From Acanthosepion lycidas (taxonomy: Eukaryota; Mollusca; Cephalopoda; Sepiida; Sepiidae): DNA of 64,000 nucleotides. This document shows positions 1 through 11,957 of this stretch, in pieces. Position 1 is the stretch's first letter. Every line of letters begins with the position of its first letter. The stretch covers positions 77,135,464-77,199,463 of the forward strand of contig OZ010603.1 of assembly GCA_963932145.1 (NCBI GenBank), read 5' to 3'. Under the pieces are notes generated by a model. It had not been told where the DNA came from. It searched no databases and saw only the letters and a list, made by a program, of their open reading frames with translations. The position numbers were made by a program, and so were the translations under genes.

Positions 1-145
1 ACAGTCTACCCGTCTAGATTAAATAAAGGGTTCAATTCAAAATTCCCTATAGGTTAGCCAGATAGAGCACAACAGCCAAAATTTTATGATGACAACAACA
101 AAGATGAGGACAATAGTCCAAATATAGGTAGTATAAATAATAATC
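1..145 (+). repeat. Palindromic retroposon family, outer half (partial copy)
   Basis: This is the right half of the family described at 59328-59745. It carries the family's AATAAAGGGTTCA block, an ACAACAGCCAAAATTTTATGA segment and the GATGAGGACAATAGTCCAAAT tail. The copy is cut by the window edge, so its left half is not seen. Confidence 0.6.
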
Positions 146-954
146 ATTTTATACATACAATGTGGACATAGGAATCAACACTGCATGGTGACTGTCAGTT
201 TCACATTTTAATGAGATATTCAGACCAATTATTTAATGATTGTTATAATCAATACAATTTGAAAACAAATATTTGTGAATTACAAAAAATTCTTAAAATT
301 TAAAATCCTTTAACTTTTATGATTCAGTATGTAAATTCATTTGCTTTAAACAAAGTTTATCTTGTTACTTAAGGCAACTGTTCCCTGAACAATAGCGTTT
401 GAATTTCATAGCTGTGTTGTCATATCCTGCTATGGCAACAGAATACAACTTTGAGTGAAATTAACAATACTGCAACTGCAACTGAGAGGCTTTGAAAAAG
501 AATGCAGTGAAGAGGAAAGTAATATTAATAATGCAGAGTGCTAAAGGTTAACTGTTAAAAAATAAAAGAGTTAAAATAAAAAACATTTTCATTTGTATCT
601 TTTTTTTTTTTTTTACTATAATATTAAACCATTGACGTAAAAGATCCCAAAGCATCTAACCTTGTAGCAATGGAAACAAAACAAACCCCCACACATTAAA
701 AAAAATTCTAATAATTTAAAGCTTAAGCATCACTAAAGACTATAAGACTAGATTTCTCTCTGCAAGCCAATGTTTTCACAATAAAATTGATATTAAACAA
801 CCAATGTTTGTAACAGTGTTCAAGATATATGATAAATATACTATGTGAATTTCAGTTTGTTTGTATTAGAAATATTTTCAATAACTAATTTGTTGGCATG
901 AGATTGTATAACATGACAATTGTTTGGACTGTAAATATTATATTATATAGGAGG
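146..954. other. AT-rich intergenic DNA, no feature recognised
   Basis: I see no coding signal here. The stretch contains short homopolymer runs, including a T run near 600-614, and no repeat shared with the rest of the window. Confidence 0.5.
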
Positions 955-1350
955 CATACTGAAGTAGTAAATAGCGGCACGGATTGAGGAATCGGAGAGC
1001 CAAGTTTGAATTACAGTCGAATCTATTACATTTGCTTACATGCTAATACCCTTAGGAAAGGTATCAATCCTCTTTTTCTCCCTCCAGCTATGGGTAAATA
1101 GCAGGGTTCTATAGAGTTGGATGGCAACTGGTCTAGGAGAAGTACAACACTGAATTCAAAGCCTGCGAAGGGTCATTTGGGGACCTTGTGGCATGTAGTG
1201 GACCAGGTCTTTGTATTAGGCCCTTCAAAAAGTGTGGTTAGTTCTGCACAAAGCCTTCAACACTATAATCAAATTATATGTGCTGGTATCTGGCCTGTCA
1301 GTTCTTAGGAACTGGTCTGCTTGACCCTCATACATCGAATATAACGGGAG
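955..1350 (+). repeat. tRNA-derived SINE (family 2)
   Basis: The head contains a degenerate RNA polymerase III B box (GTTTGAATTACAG, near 1004-1016). The conserved body follows: a TTAGGAAAGGTATCAATCC block, a CCAGCTATGGGTAAATA block and a TTGGATGGCAACTGGTCTA block. The same order of blocks recurs at 10793-11100, 27440-27620 and 45415-45620, on the minus strand at 27930-28090, and inside the composite elements at 57207 and 62657. It ends against a TA microsatellite. Confidence 0.7.
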
Positions 1351-1356
1351 AGCCCA

Positions 1357-1363
<7 letters not shown>

Positions 1364-1417
<54 letters not shown>
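1364..1417. repeat. (TA)n microsatellite
   Basis: A nearly pure TA dinucleotide run of about 54 bases. The Ile-Tyr open frames read across it on both strands are artefacts. Confidence 0.95.
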
Positions 1418-1419
<2 letters not shown>

Positions 1420-1729
1420 GTATAGTTATAGATATTTATTTTTTTAATTACAATATTATAAGATTGCCAACAATCATAAGAAAGATCGAACCTCAAAAAA
1501 AAAAAAAAAAACACTATTATAAAGTTATTGAGTGATGGGGAACAATATTGGAAATTGTTAAACAATGATCAAAAGAGCATCAAAAAAATAAAAAAATGAA
1601 AATTGAAAACCTTGGCAAGAATAATAATTGGCTTTAAGAATGCAACACTAAAAGATTTGACAAATGTAAGCAGAGAGAAAAGATGCAGAATATTAAAAAC
1701 ATTGACTTAAAGATATGAAAACAATCTAC

Positions 1730-2225
1730 TTTTTTTTTTTTTTTAATCACTTCACCCCAAGCAAGGTAATAAAGTCACTAAGATTCAGAGGGAGGGGTTA
1801 CTGAGTGTTCGAGAATATGAGAATAAAAAAAATACTATTAAAGAGAGAGAACAATAAAAGAACAGGAATTAAGACAAGATAACATGTGACATTGCATTTA
1901 AATATTTGAAGATCAAAGTTAACTGGCAAGAAGCCAGAAGAGAGTTCCACAAGCAAGAAGTACCATAGAAAAGACTGTTAGCATAGAAATTATGGTTACA
2001 TCTAGCCATTTCAACTTTAAAATGATGAGACCTAGCTGCCAATCTAGTACTGTGCTTAAATTCAGAAGGTCTAGGTACCATAGAGGAAAGGTTCATCAAA
2101 ACAATTACCATGAAAGTATTTATAGAAAAGGCAAAGAGAGGCAACCTTATGGCAGTGAGAAAGTGACTGAATAAATGAGAGTGACTTTTAAATAAAACTA
2201 ATAAAAAGAAACACATAAGATGGAT
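1730..2225 (-). mobile_element. Non-LTR retrotransposon (LINE) 3' end, fragment
   Basis: On the minus strand this reads the C-terminal end of a jockey/CR1-like reverse-transcriptase protein. The segment includes TRLAARSHHFKVEMARCNHN, then FYANSLF and LWNSLLA, followed by a 3' untranslated tail. It ends at a T run at 1732-1744, which on the minus strand is a poly(A) tail. Homologous tails occur at 11958-12500 (minus) and around 13290-13440 (plus). The copy is 5'-truncated and no endonuclease or catalytic RT core is present. Confidence 0.75.
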
Positions 2226-2229
2226 AATA

Positions 2230-3560
2230 TAGATGAAAACTGATTTCTCAACAGTAATTTCTCATGATGAATTTAGAGTTACATTTAGATGAACCTAATG
2301 ACCAGGCTAGAGATTGTGTCCTTCCTGGTAATAGTCAACCAAAACAATTTAAAAGACAACAGTGGGAAGGTAGAGTAATGTTTTAGGCTAGTATTGTCGA
2401 TACAAAAATTATCAGTCCAATAAAAGTTGATGTTGGTATGAAGTATAATAATACAGAAAAATTTTAAAAGTTCTTGGACAAGACTGGTCCAGGTCAAAAT
2501 CAAGAGAGTCCATTTAAGCAAGACTATGTTCATTCAGATTTTGCAAAGCTCACTAATGGCCACCTTTGCTGACAAAAAACAAATGGTCTCAAAGAGAACA
2601 AATTGACTCCTACCATAGCACTCCAATACAAAACTTGGTCCATCATTAAGAGAGAATTATATAAAAATAGAAAACAATATTCAAGCAAAGGAGATCACTG
2701 GGAAGCAATAAAATAAAATGCATGTTAAAATTGAAGTAATAGAAAACTTAGCAATGGTTGAAAGACTGATGAAGGTTATAGAATATCAACCAATATTCCC
2801 AAGTCAAATAATAAAATAGTAATTTCTTCTGGTATATAGATTAATTGTTAATCAAATGTTTCTGTGACCTCTTTATTTATTTGTTCATAGATAAAAGTTT
2901 GTTGTTCATCATTCCTTTGTGAATTAAAACCCAATATCCAACTCAAGTTATAATCAATACTTTTAATAAGGATGGATATTATAAACTGAATGTCACGTGG
3001 CATATTTATCATATAAAAATATATCCTGCATGAGTTTACTAATATTGGTTGATTAATACCAATTTCATTATGAAAACATTGACTTTCATAATAAAATGAC
3101 AGTGCCTCACTTTGAAGTAATGACTGAATATATCATTTGAAGATGGCTAGAGAATCAATTGGACAAAACATTTTCTGATATGATAAAAATAAAAGAGATA
3201 ATAGCTTAAAGAACAAATTTCTAATGTATTGCTTAAGTTTGTTTTGTTTAATGGCACATTAAATCCTAGTGAGTCATAGGTTGGTATTTGAAAATTTGTG
3301 TATTATTATTTCATAGTGAAATTAAGTTGTTTTTAAAAAAGATAGCCATGTCAAAAGTAGTATTTAGTTTTTGCATTTATAAACTGTACTTATGTTAATA
3401 GTTAAAAGGCTTGTTTTTTAGGGTTTTTTCCCAGATTTTAGTAAATAAGTGTGTTTCTTTTAAGAATTTAAAAATATTATCTGGATTGACTCTGGTAAGT
3501 TCTTTCAGGTTATTTGTTTGGTAATATTTGATTCATGATAGTTTCAGGTCTTTACATGTT
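2230..3560. other. AT-rich intergenic DNA, nothing recognised
   Basis: There are no convincing exons, RNA genes or repeats shared within the window. Open frames are short and have no recognisable motif. Confidence 0.5.
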
Positions 3561-3567
3561 GTCAGTA

Positions 3568-4316
3568 CAGGTATACCTCACCTTATGCTGGTAACTTGTT
3601 CCAGGAGAGGAGACTTAAGTCAAAAAATAACTTAAGCAAACTTACTTGTCTCCGAATTTACTTGTCACTAGGCTAAGCCAAAATAACAATTCCCAGTTGT
3701 ATATTTTATTTATAAATACATTTTTAATAATATATGGTCAATAAGAATCTATTTTAAGCTAACAAACAAAAAAAGTTCTAGTTTTTAATATAGTACAGAA
3801 AAAAAGTAATCTAAATTTATGAATACATGTACGTAAATACTTGTAAATATAGATGTTTACAATTTAGCGATCTTTACAGTACATCGTAGACTCTATTTGT
3901 GAATGGGATTTGTTCTAAGACATAAAATAAAATGATTTTGTAAGGTTAAATAACAAATAGTTATTAAAATTATTTTGCAAGAGCAGAAAATAAACTAATT
4001 TATGTTAAATTTACCAATACTTATAAATTTACCAGGATTTATGATGATTATATTAACATTTACTGTAAATGTATGTATTTTAATATGATTTTCTATACTT
4101 TTATTCTTATTTATTGTACAGTAACATGATTTTATGCGCTTTTAACACTTTTCTAGTGATATTACGACTTCAATATTTGTAGCAGAATGACTTAAGTATT
4201 TGTAAAGTCAAATAAAATGACTTAAACTTGATTTTTATTTTTCTATATTTTTTTTTGACAATGTATAGTCAAGAATGATTTAGCTCGAAACAATGTAACC
4301 CAAGGTATACCTGCTG
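3568..4316. mobile_element. pogo/Tigger-like non-autonomous DNA transposon
   Basis: The left end begins CAGGTATACCTCACCTTATG and the right end finishes with AAGGTATACCTGCTG, so CAGGTATACCT is inverted at the two ends. Both ends abut TA (3566-3567 and 4317-4318), as expected for a TA target-site duplication. The terminal sequence resembles Tigger/pogo termini, which typically begin CAGGxATACCTCG. The interior is non-coding, with repeated ACTTAAGT-like motifs. No transposase remains, so it is MITE-like, about 749 bp. Confidence 0.65.
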
Positions 4317-4318
4317 TA

Positions 4319-4840
4319 TATTGTTTACTGTGTACTTTTCCTGGCATGTCATGCACATTGGAGACTTCCTCCCCTTTAACAGGTATATGATAGAAGTTTG
4401 CCCAATACAGAGCCTGATCAGTATCACCTCCTCTTTTCTAGACAGTGTGCAACTCTGCCACTTTTCTATGGTTAGTTTTATTTTATATAATTTGTTGTTT
4501 GGATAAGAGTCCCAAATTGTTTAAATCATGAGTAACTAAAGAGCAAAATAACAAAGTGCAAATAAAAATGTGTTTTGATAAAAAAAAAAAAAAAAACTTC
4601 CAAAAATGGTTATGTTCTAACAACATATGCTTCCAATTTCAATTCTCTAGCAGATGAACCACAGTCTGATCTAGCATCCCTGCTTTCATCCCACTGTAAC
4701 AAGATTAATCTAATATGACAAGCAATTTGACAAGATAATCTTGAACAATGGCTCCAATAAAGCCTATTGATCAATATAGATCACAGATGATCCAACACAA
4801 CAATTGTAATTTTTTTTATGTACTCCAGCAGCATTTATCT
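4319..4840. other. Intergenic DNA, nothing recognised
   Basis: AT-rich sequence with an A run near 4580-4596. A 61-codon open frame at 4321-4506 has no recognisable motif, and I treat it as chance. Confidence 0.4.
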
Positions 4841-4844
4841 GTTT

Positions 4845-5432
4845 ATATATAAAAGGTGTTCCATTAACATGGACCAATTCTAAATGTTAATTAAGTTTAA
4901 ACATCTAATGATTTTTTTCTTTTTCTTTCAGATTTAACAACTTAAGTCTTTGGCAATTTCAACCATGGAAGGATTAACAATCAAATGTGTTAAAGTTATC
5001 AAAGCCAATTATGAAAATGGATGATCAAACAAAATTTGAATAAGTTCCTAGGTAGCATCATCTCTCAAAACAGTGAAGTCAATTGGCCACCACAATCGTG
5101 CAACTCGACACCTTTAGATTTCTTCCTTTGGGTCATCTCAAAAGTAAGGTCTATACCAACAAGCCAACAACAATTCAACAGCTAAAGGATGAGATAATAA
5201 AGCATATTGGTGAGATTGAAGAGTAACTATGCAGAGATACCATCAAAAATGTTGACCATCAAGTGGAGGTGTGCCACCGAAACCTTGGCAGACATTTGGG
5301 CGATATTTTTCACACATAATTGCCATGACTTAAATAACATGATCCAATACAGAAATAAATAAATTTTCACCAATAACACTGATTTATTCACTACTGAGTT
5401 TGATCCGTCTTAATGAAACACCCTTTATATAT
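4845..5432 (+). mobile_element. mariner/IS630-type DNA transposon, internally deleted
   Basis: The ends are inverted repeats of about 22 bp (left ATATATAAAAGGTGTTCCAT; the right end reads the complement with three mismatches). Inside, around 5085-5320, the + strand preserves the C-terminal part of a DDE transposase: NSTPLDFFLW, then KVYTN-like sequence, then a segment related to VEVCHRNLGGH. The LDFFLW block is the usual surroundings of the third catalytic acidic residue in this superfamily. The N-terminal DNA-binding and first catalytic parts are missing and the frame is broken, so it cannot encode active transposase. Confidence 0.8.
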
Positions 5433-5544
5433 CAACTAAAACTGAGGTTGTTTCTTGGCTTGTTATTAAGTAAATCAACAACTGTTAGAACCATAAAGTC
5501 ATCATGAACTTCTCAATAGTTTCATCAGCTGTATATAGTATGTG

Positions 5545-5651
5545 CTCAGTTATTGCTCGCCCATTTACCACTGAGTCAAAGTACACACTGCCTGGCCCAG
5601 GGATTGAACTCACAATTACTTTGTCATTAAATTCAAACTAACACCTTAATC
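5545..5651 (-). repeat. tRNA-like SINE head fragment
   Basis: On the minus strand there is a B-box-like GTGAGTTCAATCCCTGG and an upstream segment that could be an A box. The fragment stops exactly where the hAT element begins. No body or tail is seen, so the assignment is tentative. Confidence 0.35.
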
Positions 5652-6343
5652 CAGTGATTCTCAACTGCTATGCAGCAGTACACTAGTGTGCCACGCAATC
5701 CTCTTACATTTGCTGCAAAATACTGTCACAGTATACAAATTACCTGACTTTGTGTCACATTATATCTCAGTGGAAGACAAGGTAAATATCATACCTGTGT
5801 GTGTGTGTGTAAGTAGTAATCTGAAAGCACTCAATGAAAAAATTGATTATTATTTTCCATCATTGAACACAGAAAAGTATGATTGGAATCAAAATCCCTT
5901 CATAAATGTTCCTTCTAATATTGGACTTCAGTTAGGTGAAGAAGAAGAATTGTACATCATTTCTAGTGATCAAGGGCTCAAAATAAAACAGACAGTAGCC
6001 ATTGATACATTTTGGATTTCAATACAAAAGGAACATACCACATTAGCTAAGAAGGCTTTATCAGTTTTATTGCAATTTTCTACTTCTTATTAATGGGAAT
6101 TAGGAATCTCAATCCTAAAGAACATCAAAAATAAGAAGCAAGAAAGACTACACTCATCTGAAGAAACGAGAGTCTACTTATCAAACATTAGACCAAATAT
6201 ATTTGTGTGTGTATTTTTTTTAAAATGTATGGTTTTATTTCTTAACATTTAAATGTATACCCTTTAAAATTTTTGCTAAGTGTGCTGTGATATTTTTTTT
6301 TGCTCCGAGGTATGCCATTGCTTAAAAAGATTGAGCAACACTG
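5652..6343 (+). mobile_element. hAT DNA transposon, deleted, with C-terminal transposase fragment
   Basis: The terminal repeats are CAGTGATTCTCAAC on the left and GAGCAACACTG on the right. Flanking 8-bp direct repeats CCTTAATC (5644-5651) and TCTTAATC (6344-6351) differ at one base, as expected for an old hAT insertion. An open stretch at about 5810-6093 encodes the C-terminal dimerisation part of a ZBED/SCAND3-like hAT transposase, with FPSLNTEKYDWNQNPF and then FWISIQKEHTTLAKKAL..LLQFSTSY. The BED finger and catalytic core are absent. The stop at 6091-6093 falls just before the usual terminal segment, which continues out of frame. A second, shorter family member lies at 34737-35295. Confidence 0.85.
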
Positions 6344-6483
6344 TCTTAATCCATTAAAGTAGGTCCCATGAGACAATAATGTGTATTTGAAGTCAGGGAA
6401 AACAGGGAAAGCAATAACTGTGTAATACTAAATAAGAACTACACAAGCTATCCTGATGTGATCAATGGAATGAAAAAAATCTG

Positions 6484-6690
6484 TCCCTGTAGATCAGGGT
6501 CTCCCAAACTGGGCTATATCGCCTCCTGGTGGCTGATCTCAACTGTTGGGTGGGCGATGAGCAACTGGACAGAAAATGGTGGGCGATGAGCAACTGGACA
6601 GAAAATTGTGGGCGATTGGAAATTTTAGTTGGCAATATAGTATTCTGAGTATTAAAAAGGCATTTCAACATATGCTATCCCCCACCCCAA
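6484..6690 (+). repeat. hAT-like transposon end with 29-bp tandem repeat
   Basis: The sequence CAGGGTCTCCCAAACTGGG near 6494 resembles a hAT terminal repeat. It is followed by a 29-bp unit starting TGGGCGATGAGCAACTGGAC at 6551 and 6580, and partially at 6609. The opposite terminal repeat is not found. Confidence 0.5.
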
Positions 6691-7778
6691 AAAATAAAAA
6701 CATTCAAAGGAGATATGCAAAGAACCTGTACAAAAAAAAAAAAAATAAATAAATAGGAGGCTAATTGGAAATAAATGGATCACATTCCTAGATAAAATAT
6801 AAATATCCCTGCAAACAATGACTATTTTGAAATTTTCTATAGTTTTGAAAAGGTTATTAACATTCAAAACATTTTCCAGATGAAATGTAAGGAGAATAGT
6901 CTGAAAGTAAATAATGATAATTCCTTATTCAAGAAATTCAGACAGGAATTATTTCAAGGAATCGGCTATTTCAAAATGAAGAAGGTGGCATGATTTTGCC
7001 AAAACAACTCCAAGTTGAAACTGATAGAATAAAAAAAGCAAAAAAGTGGAAAAGTGTGAAGAAAATAAAAGAAAAGCAGGAAAACTGAGAAAGAAAGCTA
7101 TATAAAAAGTGACAAGGTGAGAGATAGAAAAGAGAGAGGAAAAAGAGAGAATAAATAATTAAAAGAGAGAATAGAGAAAAAAAAGGAGATTAATTAAGAA
7201 AACCTAAAGAGTGAAAAGATAAATATTCAAGTAACAAACAGCTTGCATGCAGATAAAGAATGACCTTAGCAAAAATACAAAAATGTATTTTCTTACTGGA
7301 TTTATTTAACCTGTACAGTGAAACGATTAGAAGATGACTAGAAGACCTGCCTGGACATATTATCAATAGATGTAACTTTAACTACAAACACTATACAAAT
7401 AACAGATTCAAAAAGAAAACTGAAAGTATTATTAGACAAGGTAGTTGAGGTAAGCTAGAAGAAAGGACTAACTTATTAAGTATAAGAAAATGGTTGTTAG
7501 CAAAAGAGACAGTTCAAGTTGTAATTTGTATATTGGGGATGTCAAAATCAAGCAAATGCAGAAACTTGACTATTTGGCTTGTGTTGTAACAAAAAACAAA
7601 GTGTAATACAGAAATCTAAAAAACACATACACTATAGGCCAAGCATTTGGTGCCATCCTATGGATTTTGAAAAATCACCTAAAAATTGAAGGTTTCATGC
7701 TTTCTTGCTTTTTTTTTTTTACTAGTTCATTTCAGGCTAGAGCAACTTTTTCTTCCTGAAGGGTTTTATCCAATATTC

Positions 7779-7816
<38 letters not shown>

Positions 7817-9144
7817 AATTAATCCATTAGTGCATAAAATTTATGTAAAATTTTAATTAATTTTTCCTAATCTAGCTTCCTGGCTAATGGTAACCTTAGG
7901 GTTGGAAGTTTTTAAATTTTAGGTAACCCTACCTAAAAAATGCTATGCTCTAACGGGTTAAGTAGTTTCAGCATCTGAGCTTAGGAGTTAATTAAACCAA
8001 AGAAGGTTTAGAACTTACTATTAAATCCAGGGAGTTACTATAAATATGACCTATACTGTAGGAATAGTGAAACTTGCCTTTGTGGAATAATTGGCCATAG
8101 TTAAGCATAATTGAGAAAATGCTCAAGAAATGGAATTGACAAAGTGTCCCATAAACAATAAGAAAAGGAAGAAAAAGAACAGGACAAAATAATACTAGGC
8201 AAACAATATATATGCAAGTCAAAATTAGGCAAAGTAACAGTAATAAGACAAAAAGTTTACAAAGAATTGTGTTCACACACAAAAGAGATACAGTCAAGTA
8301 GTTATAGTGTTCTGACTTCAAGACAAGTAAAAACAAAAATATGGGGGATGAAAACAAGAAATGGTTCATTTTTTATTAGTTAGGAACAAATCCCAGCATG
8401 CATCTGTAAGATTTGTCTATAAATTTAGGAGGAGGGTGTTTTTTTTATCAATAATTTCTATGCGATAATATAACAGTGAATACTGGATAACTTCTACAAC
8501 TGAAGCAATAGAGTTTTACTAACAATTGTTGAGAATAATATAAACAGAGTATGTGAGAAATGAGGAAGATTTAAAAATAAGGAATATAAAGAAAGTACTG
8601 CTGCTAAAACAATCAGAAAGAGATCACTGAAAATTTGGAACACAATGAGGAAAGAAGGCTTACGTATTTAGCACACACATAAAGTAAGAGGATTGGAGTT
8701 GGAGAACAACATGTCAGAGTGAATGAATGGCAGTGTTTGGTTTGGCTCATTTTATGGCATATCAACTCATTAGGTCAATTAATACTGAAATGTAATTTTC
8801 TTGGGAGCATTAGCAATTTCTTTAACGAATACATTGCTGGTAATTTTATTTTGTTCCAAAAACATTATCGGTAATTTTTTTTTTTTTTTTCCATAAATGT
8901 ATTGCAGATATTTTTACTATAAACTTTTTCATACTTTCATAGTGTTTTGACTCTAGTTTGTGGGTTCACTATTTCCCCATAGCTGGGAGCCTAACAGATG
9001 CTACCACCCCAAGTCAGAATGAACCCAGGAACAACAGCAATTAAGAGGTGGCTCCACGCTCCTCAACCTCCCAATCAGAGGCCTTGCTGCCAGGTGTAGT
9101 TTATCATCATACCGAGGACAAATTTCACAAAGATGATAAATGGG
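6691..9144. other. AT-rich intergenic DNA
   Basis: It contains an A-rich purine stretch around 7020-7200 and an AAT microsatellite (listed separately). Open frames on both strands are low-complexity and none resembles a known family. No gene is supported. Confidence 0.5.
7780..7814. repeat. (AAT)n microsatellite
   Basis: About eleven AAT units in a row. Confidence 0.95.
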
Positions 9145-9270
9145 AAAGAGATACTTAGAGCAATAAAATACAAGAAAATGTGGAGAGCCATGATCATTCA
9201 CATTCTGAAAGGTCATGGCATAAAAAAGACCTGAAAAAAGTACAATGGTAAGAAATCAACAATAAAAAAA
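9145..9270. repeat. Interspersed repeat, copy A of a pair
   Basis: The block ATACAAGAAAATGTGGAGA, followed by CATGATCATTCACATTCTGAAA, recurs in the same orientation at 10085-10230 with about 85-90% identity by eye. The two copies flank the palindromic retroposon at 9474-9834. They may be one duplicated segment or two copies of an unclassified repeat. Confidence 0.6.
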
Positions 9271-9473
9271 TAAAAAAAAGTAATAAAGAGTGTTGATTCC
9301 AATCTATCAGGAATGACCGCAAAACACTTGCCCCTCCCCAATTTCTAGCCAAAAGCAAACAAATGCATTCTGGGATTTTTTTTCCTAGCTAATGAAATAG
9401 ACTGGTTCTCAGTTTCATCTAACTCAGTCCTAGTCTGTCTTAAAATCAGAACACTAGGTTCGCTTGTCCGAAC

Positions 9474-9834
9474 TTGCTTTTGTGTATTATTTACATTATT
9501 CGGACTGTTGTCCTCATCTTTGTCGCCATATTTATTACAATGTTTTGGCTGTTGTACACTCCGGCCTTCTTCAGGTGGTTGGAATGTCAAACTGAACCCT
9601 TTATTTCCTTCACTGGGGTAGACTGTTCTAGTTCCACGTGCCATGTTTACTAGAACAGTCTACTCCAGTGAGCGAAATAAAGCGTTCAGTTTGACATTCC
9701 AACCACCTGAAGAAGACTGAAGCGTACAACGGCCAAAATGTTGTAATAAATATAGCGACAAAGATGAGGACAATAGTCCAAATAATGTACATAATACCTC
9801 ATCTCAGAAATATAGACAGATATTGCTTTTGTGT
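9474..9834. mobile_element. Palindromic SINE-like retroposon (inverted dimer)
   Basis: The left arm reads inward as TTATTTACATTATTCGGACT, then GTTGTCCTCATCTTTGTCGC, a CGGCCTTCTTCAGGTGGTTG block and a CCCTTTATTT block. After a short loop around 9643-9650 the same blocks return in inverted order and orientation, ending at CTCAGAAATATAGACAGA. The element (9486-9822) is bounded by the direct repeat TTGCTTTTGTGT at 9474-9485 and 9823-9834, a perfect 12-bp target-site duplication. Duplications this long point to target-primed retroposition rather than DNA transposition. This copy has no tRNA-like centre. Confidence 0.8.
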
Positions 9835-10084
9835 GTCAACCCCTACATTAAGTTTGTGAACTGTTTGTAATATTACTGTTGATTTGCCTTATATATATTG
9901 TTTGCTTGCTTTATATTATTTTTTGCCCTCTCCTTTTCTTGTTATTGCAAACTTTGTCAATTCTGTTTGTTAGTCAGTTCTCTTATTTTGCATTTAACCA
10001 TGGTTATTCATTCCAGATAGAAAAATGTAAGAGTAGGAAAAGAAAGAGAAAAAAATAACAAGAAGAGTACACCTAACAAGAAAG

Positions 10085-10230
10085 AGATACTTTAAATAAA
10101 TACAAGAAAATGTGGAGAACCATGATCATTCACATTCTGAAAAATCATGACATAAAAAAATAAAAAGACTGGAAAAAAGAAAGGAAAATCTGAAGAGAGA
10201 ACAATGGTATGAAATCAAAAAGGTAAAAGA
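10085..10230. repeat. Interspersed repeat, copy B of a pair
   Basis: This is the partner of 9145-9270, in the same orientation and sharing the ATGTGGAGAACCATGATCAT core. Confidence 0.6.
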
Positions 10231-10654
10231 GAGATAATGTAAGAGGAAAAAGAAAAGAAAATGTAAAAATAACAAAAGGAATGCACCTGACAATCTGTTC
10301 ACCTTACACCCCCACTACAAATGCCATCAAGCCAGAGAAACCTGTTTGCTCATAATTGACCTATATTTACCGGCTAACCCTCCATCCCTGCCTGCCTGAC
10401 GTCTTAAGCTTTGGTCTAAACCCATTTGAGCTTAAAAACAATTGGTTCATTGATCTGTTTATCATTTCATACACTCAGTAAAACACTGCTACCCTACATA
10501 GACTGCTTTCCAGAATTTTCTTCCCCGAGGTCAAAAGAAATTAATTCTTTTCTACCAGAGTAATAGCTACAGAAAGGCTATTATGTTCAAGAAACAAAGA
10601 AAAACATCCTGAAAGATTGCAAGGTAACCAAAGTGAAAGAGTATAGGTTAAACT

Positions 10655-10775
10655 TTAGTTACCTTTCCTGAATAGCCCCAAGAACTTCAATTCTTGCCCT
10701 TTCTTACACAATAACCCTCTACCTTGAGTGTCTCTTGGGCACTGTATTGAGTGAACATTAATAAAAACAAAAAAT
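10655..10775. repeat. Unclassified interspersed repeat (shared with 14760-14890)
   Basis: The order of blocks TTCCTGAATAGCCCCAAGAA, TTGCCCTTTCTTACA, CCTTGAGTGTCTCT and GAGTGAACAT matches 14760-14890, and part of it matches 33477-33520. It directly precedes a SINE copy. Confidence 0.55.
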
Positions 10776-10792
10776 ATACAAATTATAATAAA

Positions 10793-11100
10793 TCTTTGGC
10801 GGAGTAATGGATAGTAGTTCGGATTGAGAAATCGGAGAGCAGAGTTCAAATTCCATTCGAATCCATGACATTCACTTATGTGCTAAAAAACCTTGGGAAA
10901 GGTATGAATCCACTTCTCCCCACAGCTATGGTTAAATAACAAGACAGACCAAGTTCTATAGCCTTGGATGGCAACTGATCTACTGCAGAAAAAAAATGGC
11001 AACCTACTGCGGGGAAAAACAATCTGCCTCATTTAGTCATGTATCTTTCTATACATGATCGCCTAAGCGTGTATCACGCATAGCACATAACTGAACTGAA
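10793..11100 (+). repeat. tRNA-derived SINE (family 2)
   Basis: The head GGCGGAGTAATGGATAGTAG looks like an A-box region and GAGTTCAAATTCC is the B box. The shared body follows (CTTGGGAAAGGTATGAATCC, CAGCTATGGTTAAATAACA, TTGGATGGCAACTGATCTAC). A distinct 3' segment contains the complementary pair GTGTATCACGC / GCCTAAGCGTG, which may form a hairpin. This is the longest copy of the family in the window. Confidence 0.75.
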
Positions 11101-11957
11101 TATATTTAAATGTGCACTCACACGTGGATTAATATGATTATAGCCACAGATCTACACAAATGTTTATAGAACATTAAAAACCTTTGAAGTAGGACAACAT
11201 AAACATGTATAGATCCAAACTTATACTGTTGTACTGTAAGGCAAGAGTGGATTGAGGTTGGGGAAAACACCTAACCGATTGCTATCCCTGCAACTATGGA
11301 GGTACTAGGCAGAGAGGGGAAGAAGACAAAAGGTAACAAAAATAACATTGCCTCAGAAACCACAGCAATTTAAGGAACAAATGACATTGGGATTAACTTC
11401 ACAAGACACCGTGTCTTGTCAAGTGCTGGTTTTCCCCCTGTTTTTTATTGGCATAAGGCATTTTACAAAGACCTGGATCTTGACCAGTTGCAGAGAGGCC
11501 TGTATATAGACATACCAAACTGTTCCGCTGCTAATGGGAAAAACTTGGATTAATTGGTGTTAGCAAACATGTCTGCATGCAATCAGAGGCCTCTTTGTAC
11601 TGATACGTGTTTGTAACTCGTACTGACCTAGAATACATACAGGTAACATTTCTGAAGAAATGCGTATATGGATGAGAAGCTAAGAACTTTTCAGCACTCT
11701 TTCTTTCATGTGACATCAAGGATATTTCAGCACTGCTTTTCTAGACTATGAAAATTATTTCATACAGAAATGTGTGTCAACACATGTAAGATTTTTCTAC
11801 TAACATTTACAAACAGAATGACCTTTGACCACAACATAAAGAAGACAACATTCAGTAGGGAGGGGAAAGAAAAAAAAATGATGTCAAAATTATGAACAAG
11901 TTTATTCTGACAATTTAATTGACCTCGTGTTAAAACAACATACTTTCTTGGCTGTAA
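11101..11957. other. Intergenic DNA, nothing recognised
   Basis: No repeat shared within the window and no exon-like open frame with supporting splice signals. Confidence 0.4.

Noticed and set aside
1278-1565. Overlapping open frames rich in Ile-Tyr
   Set aside because: They are translations of the TA microsatellite. The same applies at 34562-34909, 39215-39514 and 43931-44119.
9345-9644. 99-codon minus-strand frame with PPEEGRSVQ-type sequence
   Set aside because: It is a translation of the palindromic retroposon arm. The same peptide appears at 30585-30860 for the same reason.
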